From a virus, in IMG/VR virus record IMGVR_UViG_3300025879_000103, positions 1 through 24,399 of that record: a stretch of DNA of 24,399 nucleotides; one strand, 5' to 3'. The number at the start of each line of letters is the position of its first letter. Within the stretch, counting starts at the first letter, position 1. The translations under genes were made by a program, and so were the position numbers. Below, piece by piece: positions 12,877 to 22,226 of this stretch. The notes beneath the pieces were generated by a model. The model was not told the DNA's origin. It made no database searches and saw only the letters and a list, made by a program, of their open reading frames with translations.

Positions 12877-13935
12877 ATGGCTATCGGAACCGCTGGTGGT
12901 GGATTTAACGGGAACTTCTCCCCGATTATCTACTCTAAACAGGCACAAATCGCTCTGCGTAAAAGTGCTGTAACTAACGCAATCACCAACAACTCTTACT
13001 TTGGTGAGATTGCAAACCAAGGCGACACAGTTCGCATCCAGAAAGAGCCAGACGTAACCGTCAACGCTCTGCAGCGTCACACAGGTATCTCCGTAGAGAA
13101 ACTTGATGACACAGACTTCTCTTTGACTATTGATAAAGCTAACTACTTTGCTTTCAAAATGGATGACATTGAAGAGCAGTTCTCTCACGTAGACTTCACC
13201 TCTTTGGCAGCCAACCGTGCAGCCTACAAAATGGCAGACGCCATGGATGAAGAATGCTTGGGTTACTTGTCTGGTTACGCTGGTGGTGCAGGCTCTTGGG
13301 CCGTCAACACAACAACTTCTGGCGATAAAGCCAATGCTGCTGCTGGTACTGACGAACTGTTGGCAACCAACAAACTGGACGCAACTGACTTCGGTAACTT
13401 GACCATCTCTGGTACAGCTACTGCAGGTGACTCCATCCCACTCGCTCCACGCCTCCCAGGTGCAACAGCATTGTCTGCGACAACTGTTTCTCCTTTGACT
13501 GTGGTTGCACGTATGGCTCGTAAGCTTGACGTACAAAACGTTGACGCACGTGGTCGCTGGATGGTTGTCGATCCGATCTTTGTTGAAATGCTGAAAGACG
13601 AAGACTCTCGTGTACTGAACGCAGACTTCGGTGGCTCAGGCTTGATGAACGGTTTGGTTCTCAACAACCTGCACGGCTTCCGTATCTACGTATCCAACAA
13701 CCTGCCTTACTTGGGTACAGGTGCTGGTACTAACGGTACAACTGCACAGTCTACTAACTACGGTGTAGTTGTTGCTGGTCAGGACGAGGCTGTTGCTTCT
13801 GCTGAGCAAATCAACAAAGTAGAGAACTACCGTGACCCAGACAGCTTTGCTGACATCGTTCGTGGTATGCACCTCTATGGTCGCAAGATCCTGCGTCCAG
13901 AGGCTCTTATTGTTGCTAACTACAACGCTGCCTAA
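12877..13935 (+). CDS. Major capsid protein (HK97 fold)
   Basis: 352 residues from ATG 12877, chosen over an in-frame ATG at 12838 because AAGGAG lies seven bases upstream and the sequence MAIGTAGGGFNGNFSPIIYS is a typical capsid start. It shows the N-terminal FSPIIYSKQAQIALRKSAV arm, the TVRIQKEPDVTVNAL region with strand-rich E-loop-like sequence, a helical segment (AANRAAYKMADAMDEECLGY; spine-helix-like), RGRWMVVDPIFVEMLKDEDS and FRIYVSNNLPY as in P22-like/podovirus capsid proteins. Self-assembles with scaffold into the shell. Leu codons are almost all TTG/CTG/CTC, unlike neighbouring genes rich in TTA/CTA/CTT, and AAC/TTC dominate, consistent with selection for high expression. It is flanked by a hairpin upstream and a terminator downstream. 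Confidence 0.9.
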   Translation: MAIGTAGGGFNGNFSPIIYSKQAQIALRKSAVTNAITNNSYFGEIANQGDTVRIQKEPDVTVNALQRHTGISVEKLDDTDFSLTIDKANYFAFKMDDIEEQFSHVDFTSLAANRAAYKMADAMDEECLGYLSGYAGGAGSWAVNTTTSGDKANAAAGTDELLATNKLDATDFGNLTISGTATAGDSIPLAPRLPGATALSATTVSPLTVVARMARKLDVQNVDARGRWMVVDPIFVEMLKDEDSRVLNADFGGSGLMNGLVLNNLHGFRIYVSNNLPYLGTGAGTNGTTAQSTNYGVVVAGQDEAVASAEQINKVENYRDPDSFADIVRGMHLYGRKILRPEALIVANYNAA

Positions 13936-13948
13936 TAGGCTTAACATT

Positions 13949-13983
13949 GGGGCTGGCTACATGCTGGCCCCTTTGTGCTTTCT
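13949..13983 (+). terminator. Rho-independent terminator after the capsid gene
   Basis: GGGGCTGGC (13949-13957) pairs with GCTGGCCCC (13963-13971) in a nine-pair stem with two G-T wobbles and a five-base loop (TACAT), followed by TTTGTGCTTTCTT. It lies 14 bases after the capsid stop codon, and the next gene has its own SD (AAAAGGGA). It probably ends or attenuates the capsid transcript. Confidence 0.75.
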
Positions 13984-14008
13984 TCACATATAAAAGGGAC
14001 ATCACAAG

Positions 14009-14446
14009 ATGGCTATCACAACTGCAATGTGCAACAGCTTCAAGCAAGAGCTTCTTGGGGGTGTTCACGATCTGGATACAGATACACTCAAAGTGGCTCT
14101 GATCAAACAGTCGCCTGCTGGTACTTATGGTGCGGCTACTGTTAACTACTCTGATATTACGGGCAACACAGATGAGGCCGTAGGTACAAACTATACAGCT
14201 GGTGGTCAGACACTTGACTCTGCTGTAATCACTTTAACAGGTAGCACAGCTATCGTTGACTTTGCTGATGAGGTCTTTAATAACTTGACTATCTCTGCAG
14301 ACGGTGCAATCATTTATAACGCATCTCAAGGCAACGCTGCTATTGCAGTATTTGACTTTGGTACTACTGTTACTTCCACTAGCGGTGACTTCACTGTTGT
14401 ATTCCCAACAGCAGACGCTTCTAACGCTGTAATTCGTATCAGCTAA
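14009..14446 (+). CDS. Conserved virion protein, probable head decoration
   Basis: 145 residues. MAITTAMCNSFKQELLGGVH, then DTLKVALIKQS and long beta-strand-rich sequence (VGTNYTAGGQTLDSAVITL; TAIVDFADEVFNNLTIS; GAIIYNASQGNAAIAVFDFG), ending DFTVVFPTADASNAVIRIS. This pattern is very common in tailed phages, usually near the capsid or fibre genes, and annotated as hypothetical, head or tail protein. Position directly after the capsid gene makes a decoration or minor capsid role likely, but a fibre-base role is possible. SD AAAAGGGA before ATG. Confidence 0.8.
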   Translation: MAITTAMCNSFKQELLGGVHDLDTDTLKVALIKQSPAGTYGAATVNYSDITGNTDEAVGTNYTAGGQTLDSAVITLTGSTAIVDFADEVFNNLTISADGAIIYNASQGNAAIAVFDFGTTVTSTSGDFTVVFPTADASNAVIRIS

Positions 14447-14469
14447 ACTAACTATAAGGTTATTGCACA

Positions 14470-17400
14470 ATGGCGTTTATCATCAAAGATCGTGTCAAAG
14501 AAGGTACAACCTCTACAGGTACAGGTGCCATCACATTAGGCGGTTCTGCTGCTACCTTTGACACTTTTCAGTCCTACATGACTAATGGTGATACTACTTA
14601 CTACGCTATTGTGCATACCTCCTCCGGTGTAGACGAGTGGGAAGTAGGAATAGGTACATGGAACACAGGTAACACTCTTACCCGTACTACTGTCTTAGCT
14701 GGCTCTAATGGTACATCTGCTGAGAACTTCTCTGCAGGTATTAAAGATGTGTTTATGACATATCCTGCATCCAAAGCGGTATATACAGATGCTAATGGGG
14801 ATATTGACATTAATGGTGGTACTATTGATGGTACTACCATCGGTGCTACTGCAGCAGCTACAGGCAAATTTACTACGCTAGAGACTACTGGTAATGCTGA
14901 AATCGGTGGCTATATTGATCTTGAGGTTCTACCAGATCACCCTGCTCACAAAGAAGGTAGAATATTTTATGATAGCTTACACAAGACGCTCAACTTCTAC
15001 AGTGATGACACTCATGTTGTACATGAGATAGGTATTGAAGAACACCAGCGTGTGTATAACGATACAGGTTCTACCATCCTAAAAGGTAAGCCTCTTTACT
15101 TCAGCGGTAACTATACTGCAGGTAGTATTGATGTACCTACTGTTGGCTTGGCTGATGCTACAGACGTTAACGCATATAACGCACAGGGTCTTGCTGCATC
15201 AGATATTCCTAACAACAGCTACGGCTACTGCATCATTGCGGGTCAGCTAGATGGCTTTGATACGTCAGGTCTTACTGCAGGCACAAACTTCTTTGTAGGT
15301 CTTACTCCTGGTGCGGTACAAAACTCATCTCCTCTATATCCTAACTTCCCTATGTGCCTTGGGTGGGTCGTTAACTCAGACGCTACAGATGGTACCGTTC
15401 TTGTTAATCAACAAAACCACTCCGTAAACAGCTTTCGTGTACGTACATCGGCACACGTAGGTGCTGACCTACAGGTTGACGGTAACTTAACTGTTCTTGG
15501 CTCCACTACTTCTGTGTCTACCAATGACGTTACAGCAGGTGCGCCTTTCTATCGTGCTAACGAGGGTGATGCTATTGGTGAGGCAGGTACTACTTTTAGT
15601 GGTACAGGCCTAGACGATGCCTTCTTTGCAGGTCACTTTACAGGAACTACTCCTACAACATACTATGTTAAGATTGATGGCGTAGGTACAGGTACAGGCG
15701 GGGTGGATACTTTTGCTTGGTCAATAGATAACTTCGTTACAAGTGCAGCTACTGGTGTAGATATTACAGGTGATCCTCAGCTTATTCATAGCGCAGATAA
15801 CATCTCTGTAACCTTTAGTTCTACAACGGGTCACACTCTTAACGATCAGTGGAATGGTACAGCAAGTCCTATCAATGTAGACTCTGGTTTCTTTACTAAC
15901 TACAACACAGGTACTTCTGGTGTAGGTTATACTCATACAGGTTTCTATTACGATGCCTCTGAGGGTAAGTGGGTCTTACTGTCTGAGTATGATCCTGTTC
16001 CAGCAGGAGCTATAGATTTATCAGACTCTAGTGTTTCTTATGCCGCACTAAAAGCAGGTTCTTTTGAAGGTAATCTTGTAGGTAGTGTTACAGGTGACGT
16101 AACAGGTACTGCTACTTCTGCTACAGCACTTGCTACTGCACGTAATATAGGTGGTGTATCCTTTAACGGTACAGCTAACATTGACCTTCCCGGTGTTAAC
16201 ACTACAGGTAATCAAGACACTACAGGTAATGCTGCTACAGCTACAGCCTTAGCCACAGCACGTAATATTTCTCTTGCGGGTGACGTGACAGGTAACGCTA
16301 ACTTTGATGGTACAGGTAATATCAGCATCACAGCTGTTGTACAGGATGATTCACACTCACATGTTATCTCTAACGTAGATGGACTACAGACTGCACTAGA
16401 TGGCAAGACTACCACAGCACGTACTATTAGCGCTGGCTCAGGCCTTACTGGTGGTGGAGACTTAACTGCTAACCGCACTATCTCACACGCTGATACATCT
16501 ACACAGGCAAGCCTCACTGCTCTGACTGGGGCTGCTGTAGTGAGTGACATTGATGTAGATACTTATGGTCACGTTACAGGTCTTGCTACACGTAACATCA
16601 CATTAGCTAACTTAGGCTACACAGGTGAGACTAACGCTACAGCGGATCAGACTATTACTGCAGGTAGTGGTCTTTCTGGGGGTGGTACAGGTAACGTAAC
16701 CCTGTCACACTCTGACACATCTAGCCAAGCCTCAGTAAATAACTCCGGTACTACAGTCATCCAAGATGTTACACTTGACACATATGGACACGTTACAGGC
16801 TTAGCCTCTAAAGCTATGACTCTGGCGGATCTAGGTTACACGGGTGCTACTAACGCTAACTATATCACCAATAACAATCAGCTTACCAACGGTGCTGGCT
16901 ACATCACTCTTAATGAAGTACCTGCGAATAACGGGATTGTTGAGGGTGATACAACTGTTACTGTTGTTGATAACGGTTCTGATGGTAAAGTTGTTGTCAG
17001 AGTGGATAATCAGGACAGCACTGAAATCACAAACAATTACATAAAAGTCCCTTCAGGTACGACTGCGGAGAGACCTGCTAATCCACCTTTAGGGTCTATG
17101 CGTTATAACACCCAGATTGGTTTCTTTGAAACATTTACGGTGTCTGGTTGGGGTTCTATCGCTAGTCCTCCAGTAATAACCAGTATCTCCCCAACTGTCT
17201 TTAATGGTGAAATTGGTGAGAGCTTTACCATTAACGGTGCGTTCTTTGACTCAGGTTCAACTGTTAAATTTGTCGGTAATAATGGTCTTGAGTATACTTC
17301 AGGAACAGTACAGTTTATTGGAGCGACACAACTTATTGCTACTAACGGAGTAAATTTACCTGTAGCTAATGAGCCGTTCAAAATTAGAGTGATCAATGGT

Positions 17401-18768
17401 GCAGGTCTTCAAGCGGAAAGTAGCGCTGGAATTGACGCAGGTACTGTGCCAGCGTTCTCAACCTCCAGTGGAAACGTAATTACTACCTCAAGATGGGATC
17501 AGACCGCCTCAACTACCCTTCAGGCCAGTGACGCAGAAAACCAGATAGCTTCTTACTCTGTAGTTCAAGGGTCTTTACCTAATGGCTACAGCTTAAACTC
17601 AGCCACAGGGGTTATTTCTGGTACAGGACAGAACGGCCCAACAACAACGTATACCTTTACTGTAGAGGTTACTGACTCTGCTGGTAACGCTAATACACGC
17701 CAGTTTAACATCCAAGTAAACAATGCCCCTCCTGTCTGGAGCAGTCCCGCGTCTGGTAGCACTTTAAATTTTACACAAACTGTTAATAGCTCAGTATCTC
17801 TAAGCGCCTCAGACCCTGAAGGTCAGTCTGTAAGTTATAGTTCGCTTTCTTCGCTCCCTTCTGGTCTAATTTTAACAGGTAATACTATTACAGGCACACC
17901 TAGTGGTGCTGTTTCTAACACCGCTGTCACGTTGAGAGCGTCAGATGGTTACTCGTTTGCAGACCGTCCATTCTTTATTAATGTTGGGCCGCAGCTGCAG
18001 CTCCGTAATGGAGATACTTATACTTATCGTGCATCGTCTGAAAACTTCACTTTTGCTGGGTACACAGTAAAATCTGTGAATTTAACCAGATCCGATAACT
18101 CAACATACGCTGGTTTTGTTGTAGAAAGTCTTGCTGAGGAAGACGCTTGGCTTGTTGGTCACATCACAAACGCAGTCAAAGCCGGTGGCGGAGGCAGTCC
18201 GTGGAATCCTATTACTAATATGCAGGGACAAACTGGAGGTTTCCGTGTAGGTAACTTCAGTGGCTGGAATAGTATTCGCAACTCTTCAAGAGTGATCCTT
18301 ATGGGACAAGGTGGTCATGCTGCGTACAACTGGAACGTTACACTAAATAGCCCACCTAAAACTATCGTAGATAATCTTGGTACAAACAATACGAGCAGTG
18401 GTTCTTCATCTACTGGTAGTGCCACAGACCCTAACTACTTTACTGGTAGTTACGGGGGTACACTTTATGAACGTGGTGGGTCAAGTTCGGTAACAAGTGA
18501 TAACCAAGGTAGCTCGGCCTATGTACACCTATACGGTAAAAACAGTAGTTCTGACTCTGATGAATCTGTAATGGCGTTCACATCTTCACGGGGAGACAGT
18601 AATGGTTGGGGCGACTCATGGAGGGGCGATGGTCAGATAGGCACTTGCTGGTCTCTATGGAACGATGACTATGGAAACTTATCTTGGCCGTCAACAGGGC
18701 AAGGTGGTCCGGGCCGGTCAACATCTGCCAGCACAGGAACTGATAATTACATAGTTGCGTACTGTTAA
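14470..18768 (+). CDS. Large tail fibre with Ig-like and Gly-rich tip domains
   Basis: 1432 residues. The N-terminus (KDRVKEGTTSTGTGAITLGG) is the attachment region common in marine phage fibres. Stalk repeats lie at 560-646 (IGGVSFNGTANIDLPGVN ... DGLQTALDGK), and a tandem pair at 655-719 and 731-792, each with GSGL-S/T-GGG ... DTYGHVTGLA ... LGYTG. About 900-987 looks like an IPT/TIG domain (PPVITSISPTVFNGEIGESF), 993-1085 and 1086-1173 like two cadherin/He_PIG Ig-like domains (LPNGYSLNSATGVISG; LPSGLILTGNTITGTPSG). The last about 260 residues are Gly/Ser/Trp/Asn-rich, the probable receptor-binding tip, ending NYIVAYC. ATAAGG serves as SD. Codon choice appears to change near 17040, suggesting a swapped distal part. 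Confidence 0.88.
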   Translation: MAFIIKDRVKEGTTSTGTGAITLGGSAATFDTFQSYMTNGDTTYYAIVHTSSGVDEWEVGIGTWNTGNTLTRTTVLAGSNGTSAENFSAGIKDVFMTYPASKAVYTDANGDIDINGGTIDGTTIGATAAATGKFTTLETTGNAEIGGYIDLEVLPDHPAHKEGRIFYDSLHKTLNFYSDDTHVVHEIGIEEHQRVYNDTGSTILKGKPLYFSGNYTAGSIDVPTVGLADATDVNAYNAQGLAASDIPNNSYGYCIIAGQLDGFDTSGLTAGTNFFVGLTPGAVQNSSPLYPNFPMCLGWVVNSDATDGTVLVNQQNHSVNSFRVRTSAHVGADLQVDGNLTVLGSTTSVSTNDVTAGAPFYRANEGDAIGEAGTTFSGTGLDDAFFAGHFTGTTPTTYYVKIDGVGTGTGGVDTFAWSIDNFVTSAATGVDITGDPQLIHSADNISVTFSSTTGHTLNDQWNGTASPINVDSGFFTNYNTGTSGVGYTHTGFYYDASEGKWVLLSEYDPVPAGAIDLSDSSVSYAALKAGSFEGNLVGSVTGDVTGTATSATALATARNIGGVSFNGTANIDLPGVNTTGNQDTTGNAATATALATARNISLAGDVTGNANFDGTGNISITAVVQDDSHSHVISNVDGLQTALDGKTTTARTISAGSGLTGGGDLTANRTISHADTSTQASLTALTGAAVVSDIDVDTYGHVTGLATRNITLANLGYTGETNATADQTITAGSGLSGGGTGNVTLSHSDTSSQASVNNSGTTVIQDVTLDTYGHVTGLASKAMTLADLGYTGATNANYITNNNQLTNGAGYITLNEVPANNGIVEGDTTVTVVDNGSDGKVVVRVDNQDSTEITNNYIKVPSGTTAERPANPPLGSMRYNTQIGFFETFTVSGWGSIASPPVITSISPTVFNGEIGESFTINGAFFDSGSTVKFVGNNGLEYTSGTVQFIGATQLIATNGVNLPVANEPFKIRVINGAGLQAESSAGIDAGTVPAFSTSSGNVITTSRWDQTASTTLQASDAENQIASYSVVQGSLPNGYSLNSATGVISGTGQNGPTTTYTFTVEVTDSAGNANTRQFNIQVNNAPPVWSSPASGSTLNFTQTVNSSVSLSASDPEGQSVSYSSLSSLPSGLILTGNTITGTPSGAVSNTAVTLRASDGYSFADRPFFINVGPQLQLRNGDTYTYRASSENFTFAGYTVKSVNLTRSDNSTYAGFVVESLAEEDAWLVGHITNAVKAGGGGSPWNPITNMQGQTGGFRVGNFSGWNSIRNSSRVILMGQGGHAAYNWNVTLNSPPKTIVDNLGTNNTSSGSSSTGSATDPNYFTGSYGGTLYERGGSSSVTSDNQGSSAYVHLYGKNSSSDSDESVMAFTSSRGDSNGWGDSWRGDGQIGTCWSLWNDDYGNLSWPSTGQGGPGRSTSASTGTDNYIVAYC
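16147..16407 (+). repeat. Stalk module shared with the second fibre (copy 1)
   Basis: Codes for residues 560-646 of the large fibre (IGGVSFNG ... QTALDGK). About 76 percent identical by hand count at protein level to 23358-23618 in the second fibre, in the same orientation, 7.2 kb apart. Confidence 0.85.
16432..16845 (+). repeat. Tandem stalk repeat in the large fibre
   Basis: Two diverged copies, 16432-16626 and 16660-16845, each coding for a GSGL-x-GGG start, a SH-x-DTS-x-QAS stretch, DTYGHVTGLA and a LGYTG end. Typical of trimeric phage fibre shafts. Confidence 0.75.
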
Positions 18769-19659
18769 ATGCTAGGCTTCACCACTCTATCACAGACCCC
18801 TTTAAGTCAAGTCACTACAGCTGCTTTGGCTCAGGCTTTTCTAAGCGCTTCTACTGGGCAGTCTGCTACGGGTAGTCTACTCTTTGATGCGCAGGGTTCG
18901 GCTTCTATTCTGGGCGTTTCAGCGGTTGGTGTTAACTCTATACTGTTTGACGCTAAAGCATCTACTGTTGTTGTAGGCGCACTGTCTACTACCAGTATTA
19001 ATGACATTGTTTCTACTGGTGCAGCCAATATAACACAACCGCCTGCTACAGCAACCTTCACAGCTGGGACGTTAGACTATCAAGGTATAGCACATATAAC
19101 ACCTACAGGTTCTTTTGTAACAGGTACAGCTGGCGACTTTGGTGATGTAGATGCACAGGCAAGTGCTACTACAGTAGGTACTAGCAGCAGTACTGCAGTA
19201 AATGGCTTTGCAGATGTAACAGGTCTTGCTAAGGTAACGCCTTCTTCCGTATCTGCTTTCCTCACTATCTATATCGGTGACTTTGCAGATGAGGATGCAC
19301 AAGCTACAGCTTTTATATCACCTGTTGTAGCAGTAACCAACACTAGAGAGGTTGACTTCTCAGCTGATTCTAATATAACTACAGATAGTACTTCAGCCCT
19401 GTTTAACGTTTCTACAATAGATGCTACAGGGTTAGCTCATATCACCTTCTCCAGTATACTAGCGAACATATACAATAACCTAGCAGATCCTACTGCTGTA
19501 AAGTTTCCTTATGGTGACTACGCAGATGATTACAACAGAGCTAATACTCTTTATATTGTGTCCTATCAAGGTAGCAACGAAGTACATGTGACTGAGCAGG
19601 ACAGAACAGTTTACATTGAGAAACAACAAGGTAGCAATACCGTCTATATTGCAGCGTAA
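18769..19659 (+). CDS. Repeat-rich virion protein
   Basis: 296 residues; ATG 18769 directly follows the fibre stop, without a clear SD, so translation is probably coupled. Composition is Ala/Thr/Ser/Val. Loose repeats of about 40-60 residues carry 'D-A-x-(G/A)...' and 'GLA-x-IT' strands (DAQGSASILG; DYQGIAHITPTG; DVTGLAKVTPSS; DATGLAHITFSS). The C-terminus differs: YADDYNRANTLYIVSYQGSN, EVHVTEQDRTVYIEKQQGSN and TVYIAA, a beta-hairpin-like end that I recall in several marine phage virion proteins. Probably a fibre accessory or tail surface protein, by context with the adaptor next to it. No enzymatic motif. Confidence 0.75.
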   Translation: MLGFTTLSQTPLSQVTTAALAQAFLSASTGQSATGSLLFDAQGSASILGVSAVGVNSILFDAKASTVVVGALSTTSINDIVSTGAANITQPPATATFTAGTLDYQGIAHITPTGSFVTGTAGDFGDVDAQASATTVGTSSSTAVNGFADVTGLAKVTPSSVSAFLTIYIGDFADEDAQATAFISPVVAVTNTREVDFSADSNITTDSTSALFNVSTIDATGLAHITFSSILANIYNNLADPTAVKFPYGDYADDYNRANTLYIVSYQGSNEVHVTEQDRTVYIEKQQGSNTVYIAA

Positions 19660-19668
19660 GGAATAATT

Positions 19669-19986
19669 ATGTCATACAAATGGCCTGACAAAGATAAAGA
19701 TGAGATTGTAGACTATAGTGTAGACTGGTCACGTTTCTTAAAGGATGACACACTGGCTGCTGCTGTATGGTATGTCAAAGATGCAGCTGGTGTTAAGACA
19801 CAGTTTAGTGACGCTAGTATAATCAACGGTTTACAGTTTGTTACTGGTACACTGTCTGGACAGGTTTCTACTGCACGTTTCTCTTTAGGCACAAATAACA
19901 TTAGATATACTATTATCTGTAGTATTACGACAGGCTCTGGGCTACAATACGAGCGCAGCATCTTTATGCGTGTCAAGGAGAAGTAA
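19669..19986 (+). CDS. Fibre-tail adaptor protein
   Basis: 105 residues, SD TAAGGA before ATG 19669. MSYKWPDKDKDEIVDYSVDW, then DTLAAAVWYVKDAAGV and GTNNIRYTIICSITTGSGLQ ending YERSIFMRVKEK. This small Ig-like beta protein (WPxKDPDExxDYxxDW start, ERS end) is a pattern I associate with phage 'fiber-tail adaptor' proteins, which sit between the tail and side fibres. Its position between fibre genes and the gp11-like adaptor agrees. Family name from memory, so moderately sure. Confidence 0.72.
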   Translation: MSYKWPDKDKDEIVDYSVDWSRFLKDDTLAAAVWYVKDAAGVKTQFSDASIINGLQFVTGTLSGQVSTARFSLGTNNIRYTIICSITTGSGLQYERSIFMRVKEK

Positions 19987-19988
19987 GA

Positions 19989-20678
19989 ATGGCATACGAC
20001 TACATTAGCCTAGTTAACGATATTAACCGCCGCCTTAATGAAGTAGAACTTACGAGTGCTAACTTCCCTGCAGCTACAGGCTATTACAGCTTTGCTAAGG
20101 ATGCTGTTAACGCAGCTATTCGCCACATCAATCAGGAAGAGTTTGAGTGGCCCTGGAACCATGTAGAAGAAACAGAAGTCTTAGCTGTTGGTGAAGTGCG
20201 TTACAGTATGCCTTACGATAGCAAGACTATCAATATGAATACCTTTCGTATCAAGCGTGATGCTGATCTTAATGTAGAAACAGTGAAGCTAAAGACTTTA
20301 TCTTATGAAGAATGGCTTGACAAGTTCGCTGATTATGAGTATAACTCTGAAGCAAGCACTAGAGGAATACCTACTTACGTTGTACGTACACCTAGTAGAG
20401 AACTTATCTTCTCCCCACCACCTGATAAAGAGTATGAAGTAGTATATGAGTATTTCCGTACAGGGTTTGATCTAGAGTCACCTACAGATGTACCTACACT
20501 CCCTGAGCAATACCGCTATACCATCGTTGATGGCGCTATGTATTACGTTTATCAGTTCCGTGGTGACATGCAGGCAGCACAATTAGCATTACAAAAGTTT
20601 GAGCAAGGCATTAAACAATTACGTAGCTTACACATTAATCGCACTGAATACCTGCGAGACACGAGAGTATATTACTAA
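19989..20678 (+). CDS. Head-tail adaptor (T7 gp11 / tail tubular A-like)
   Basis: 229 residues. MAYDYISLVNDINRRLNEVE followed by YYSFAKDAVNAAIRHINQEE, a segment of strands (RYSMPYDSKTINMNTFRIKR), GIPTYVVRTPSRELIFSPPP and a C-terminal helix (EQYRYTIVDGAMYYVYQFRG ... ALQKFEQGIKQLR). The long first helices, 'xxPxxP(D)...Y' strand block and 'D-x-A-Q-x-A-L-x-K-F-x-x-G-I' end are typical of podovirus adaptor proteins forming the ring below the portal. The stop overlaps the next start (TAATG), as usual for the adaptor-nozzle pair. Confidence 0.85.
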   Translation: MAYDYISLVNDINRRLNEVELTSANFPAATGYYSFAKDAVNAAIRHINQEEFEWPWNHVEETEVLAVGEVRYSMPYDSKTINMNTFRIKRDADLNVETVKLKTLSYEEWLDKFADYEYNSEASTRGIPTYVVRTPSRELIFSPPPDKEYEVVYEYFRTGFDLESPTDVPTLPEQYRYTIVDGAMYYVYQFRGDMQAAQLALQKFEQGIKQLRSLHINRTEYLRDTRVYY

Positions 20679-22216
20679 TGGCTACACAGTGGCAGACATT
20701 CCCTATTGAGTTTAGAGGTGGTCTCATCTCTAACCTTAGCCCTCTACAACAGGGTAGTAATGCTGTGGGTTCTGCTACTATCTTGCAGAACTTTGAGTCT
20801 AGCAAAGAGGGTGGCTATTCTAAGATTAAGGGCTTTGTGAAGTTCAGCACTACAGCTGTACCTGGGTCTGGCCCTATACTAGCGCTCAAAGTGATAAGCT
20901 CTGGGCGTATTGTTGTAGCTAGACAGAACGGTTCTAACGTAACAGAGTACTACTACGGCACAGGTACTACGTGGACATCCATGGGTGCAAGACCTTTGCT
21001 TGGTGGTAAGGCTAAGCATGTTCTATATAACCTAGACGGTGACGATAAAGTTATCTTTGTAGATAGTAATAACTACCCTGCTACGTACAACACATCAGGC
21101 AATACTCTCACAGCTATTACAGGCAGCACAGACGTACTAGGTGCAGAGAATGTAGCAGTGTTTAAGGATACAGCATTCTACGCTAAGGGTAACAACCTAC
21201 ACTTTACTGCACCCTTTACTGTAGATGACTTTAGTGCAGCCAATGGCGCTGGATCTATTAACGTAGCTAATGAGATAACAGGTCTAGCTGTCTTCCGTGA
21301 CCAGCTTATAGTCTTTACTACTGACAGCATTAAACGCATAACAGGTAACACCGCAGCAGACTTTCAGGTAGCACCTATTACAGACCGTATTGGCTGTGTT
21401 AATGGTGACACTATTCAGGAAGTTGGTGGTGACATCATGTACCTTGCTCCTGATGGTATTCGCTTGCTGAGTGCTACGGATCGTATTGGTGACTTTGGTT
21501 TGGATATTGCTTCTGATCCTATAGCTAAGGATGCTACCACGTTCCTTGGCAGTACGCCTAGCTTCTGTTCTGTACTTATGCGAGAGAAAGCTCAGTATCG
21601 TATCTTTGCTTATACTGAGTCAGAACAACAAGAAGCAGCTAAAGGCTTAATCGCTACTAAGTTTGTGTCACAAGGTGCATCTGGTATTAGCTGGTCTACT
21701 ACGTATGGTATAAAAGCTTTTGTAGCAGACAGTAGATACACAGATACAGCTGAGACTATTGCTTTTGCTAATACGGATGGCTATGTGTATGAGTTAGATA
21801 CAGGATCAAGCTTTGATGGGCTACCTATTGAGGCTATCTACGAGTCACCCTATATGCCTCTGTCTGATCCTCAGATGCGTAAGTCATTCTACAAGATGAC
21901 ATTGTATGCAGAACCTACTGGCAGTATGACTCTGGATCTTAATGTTAAGTATGATTTCGGTTCATCTACAAACACAGGTGTTATACAACCCGCTACACAG
22001 AGCGTAGAAAGTACGGGTACATCTGTATTCATATTTGGGGACTCTAACTCTGTGTTTAACACCTCTACATACGGCGGTGAGTTAGACAAGATCTACAACA
22101 CAAATATTATTGGCTCAGGTAAGACTATAGCCATTCGTATTGAAGACAATTCTACAAACCCTACATTCACTCTAGACACAGCCCTGCTAGAGTTTAGACA
22201 GAACGATAGACAGTAA
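20678..22216 (+). CDS. Tail nozzle/hub protein (T7 gp12 / P22 gp10-like)
   Basis: 512 residues. FPIEFRGGLISNLSPLQQGS, then LQNFESSKEGGYSKIKGFVK, are the hallmark start of podovirus nozzle or stabilisation proteins. Repeated blades follow (GRIVVARQNGSNVTEYYYG; KHVLYNLDGDDKVIFVDSNN; NEITGLAVFRDQLIVFTTDS; GDIMYLAPDGIRLLSATDRI), consistent with a beta-propeller. The C-terminal strands (MRKSFYKMTLYAEPTGSMTL; TLDTALLEFRQ) fit the same family. It extends the tail below the adaptor ring and forms the channel exit. Start coupled to the adaptor by TAATG. Confidence 0.85.
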   Translation: MATQWQTFPIEFRGGLISNLSPLQQGSNAVGSATILQNFESSKEGGYSKIKGFVKFSTTAVPGSGPILALKVISSGRIVVARQNGSNVTEYYYGTGTTWTSMGARPLLGGKAKHVLYNLDGDDKVIFVDSNNYPATYNTSGNTLTAITGSTDVLGAENVAVFKDTAFYAKGNNLHFTAPFTVDDFSAANGAGSINVANEITGLAVFRDQLIVFTTDSIKRITGNTAADFQVAPITDRIGCVNGDTIQEVGGDIMYLAPDGIRLLSATDRIGDFGLDIASDPIAKDATTFLGSTPSFCSVLMREKAQYRIFAYTESEQQEAAKGLIATKFVSQGASGISWSTTYGIKAFVADSRYTDTAETIAFANTDGYVYELDTGSSFDGLPIEAIYESPYMPLSDPQMRKSFYKMTLYAEPTGSMTLDLNVKYDFGSSTNTGVIQPATQSVESTGTSVFIFGDSNSVFNTSTYGGELDKIYNTNIIGSGKTIAIRIEDNSTNPTFTLDTALLEFRQNDRQ

Positions 22217-22226
22217 GGACTAAAAC

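Noticed and set aside
12769-13536. 255-aa open frame on the minus strand across the capsid gene
   Set aside because: It is antisense to a well-supported capsid gene with strong SD, has Cys/Val-rich unstructured sequence and no RBS, and results from the capsid gene's codon bias.
14447-14469. AACTATAAGG before the large fibre as a further late promoter
   Set aside because: Here AAGG lies about ten bases before the ATG and is explained as a Shine-Dalgarno after the previous stop; the same applies to CTATAAGG at about 4437 and 12861. Only the boxes at 11662 and 12668 and the weaker 2069 are free of this explanation.
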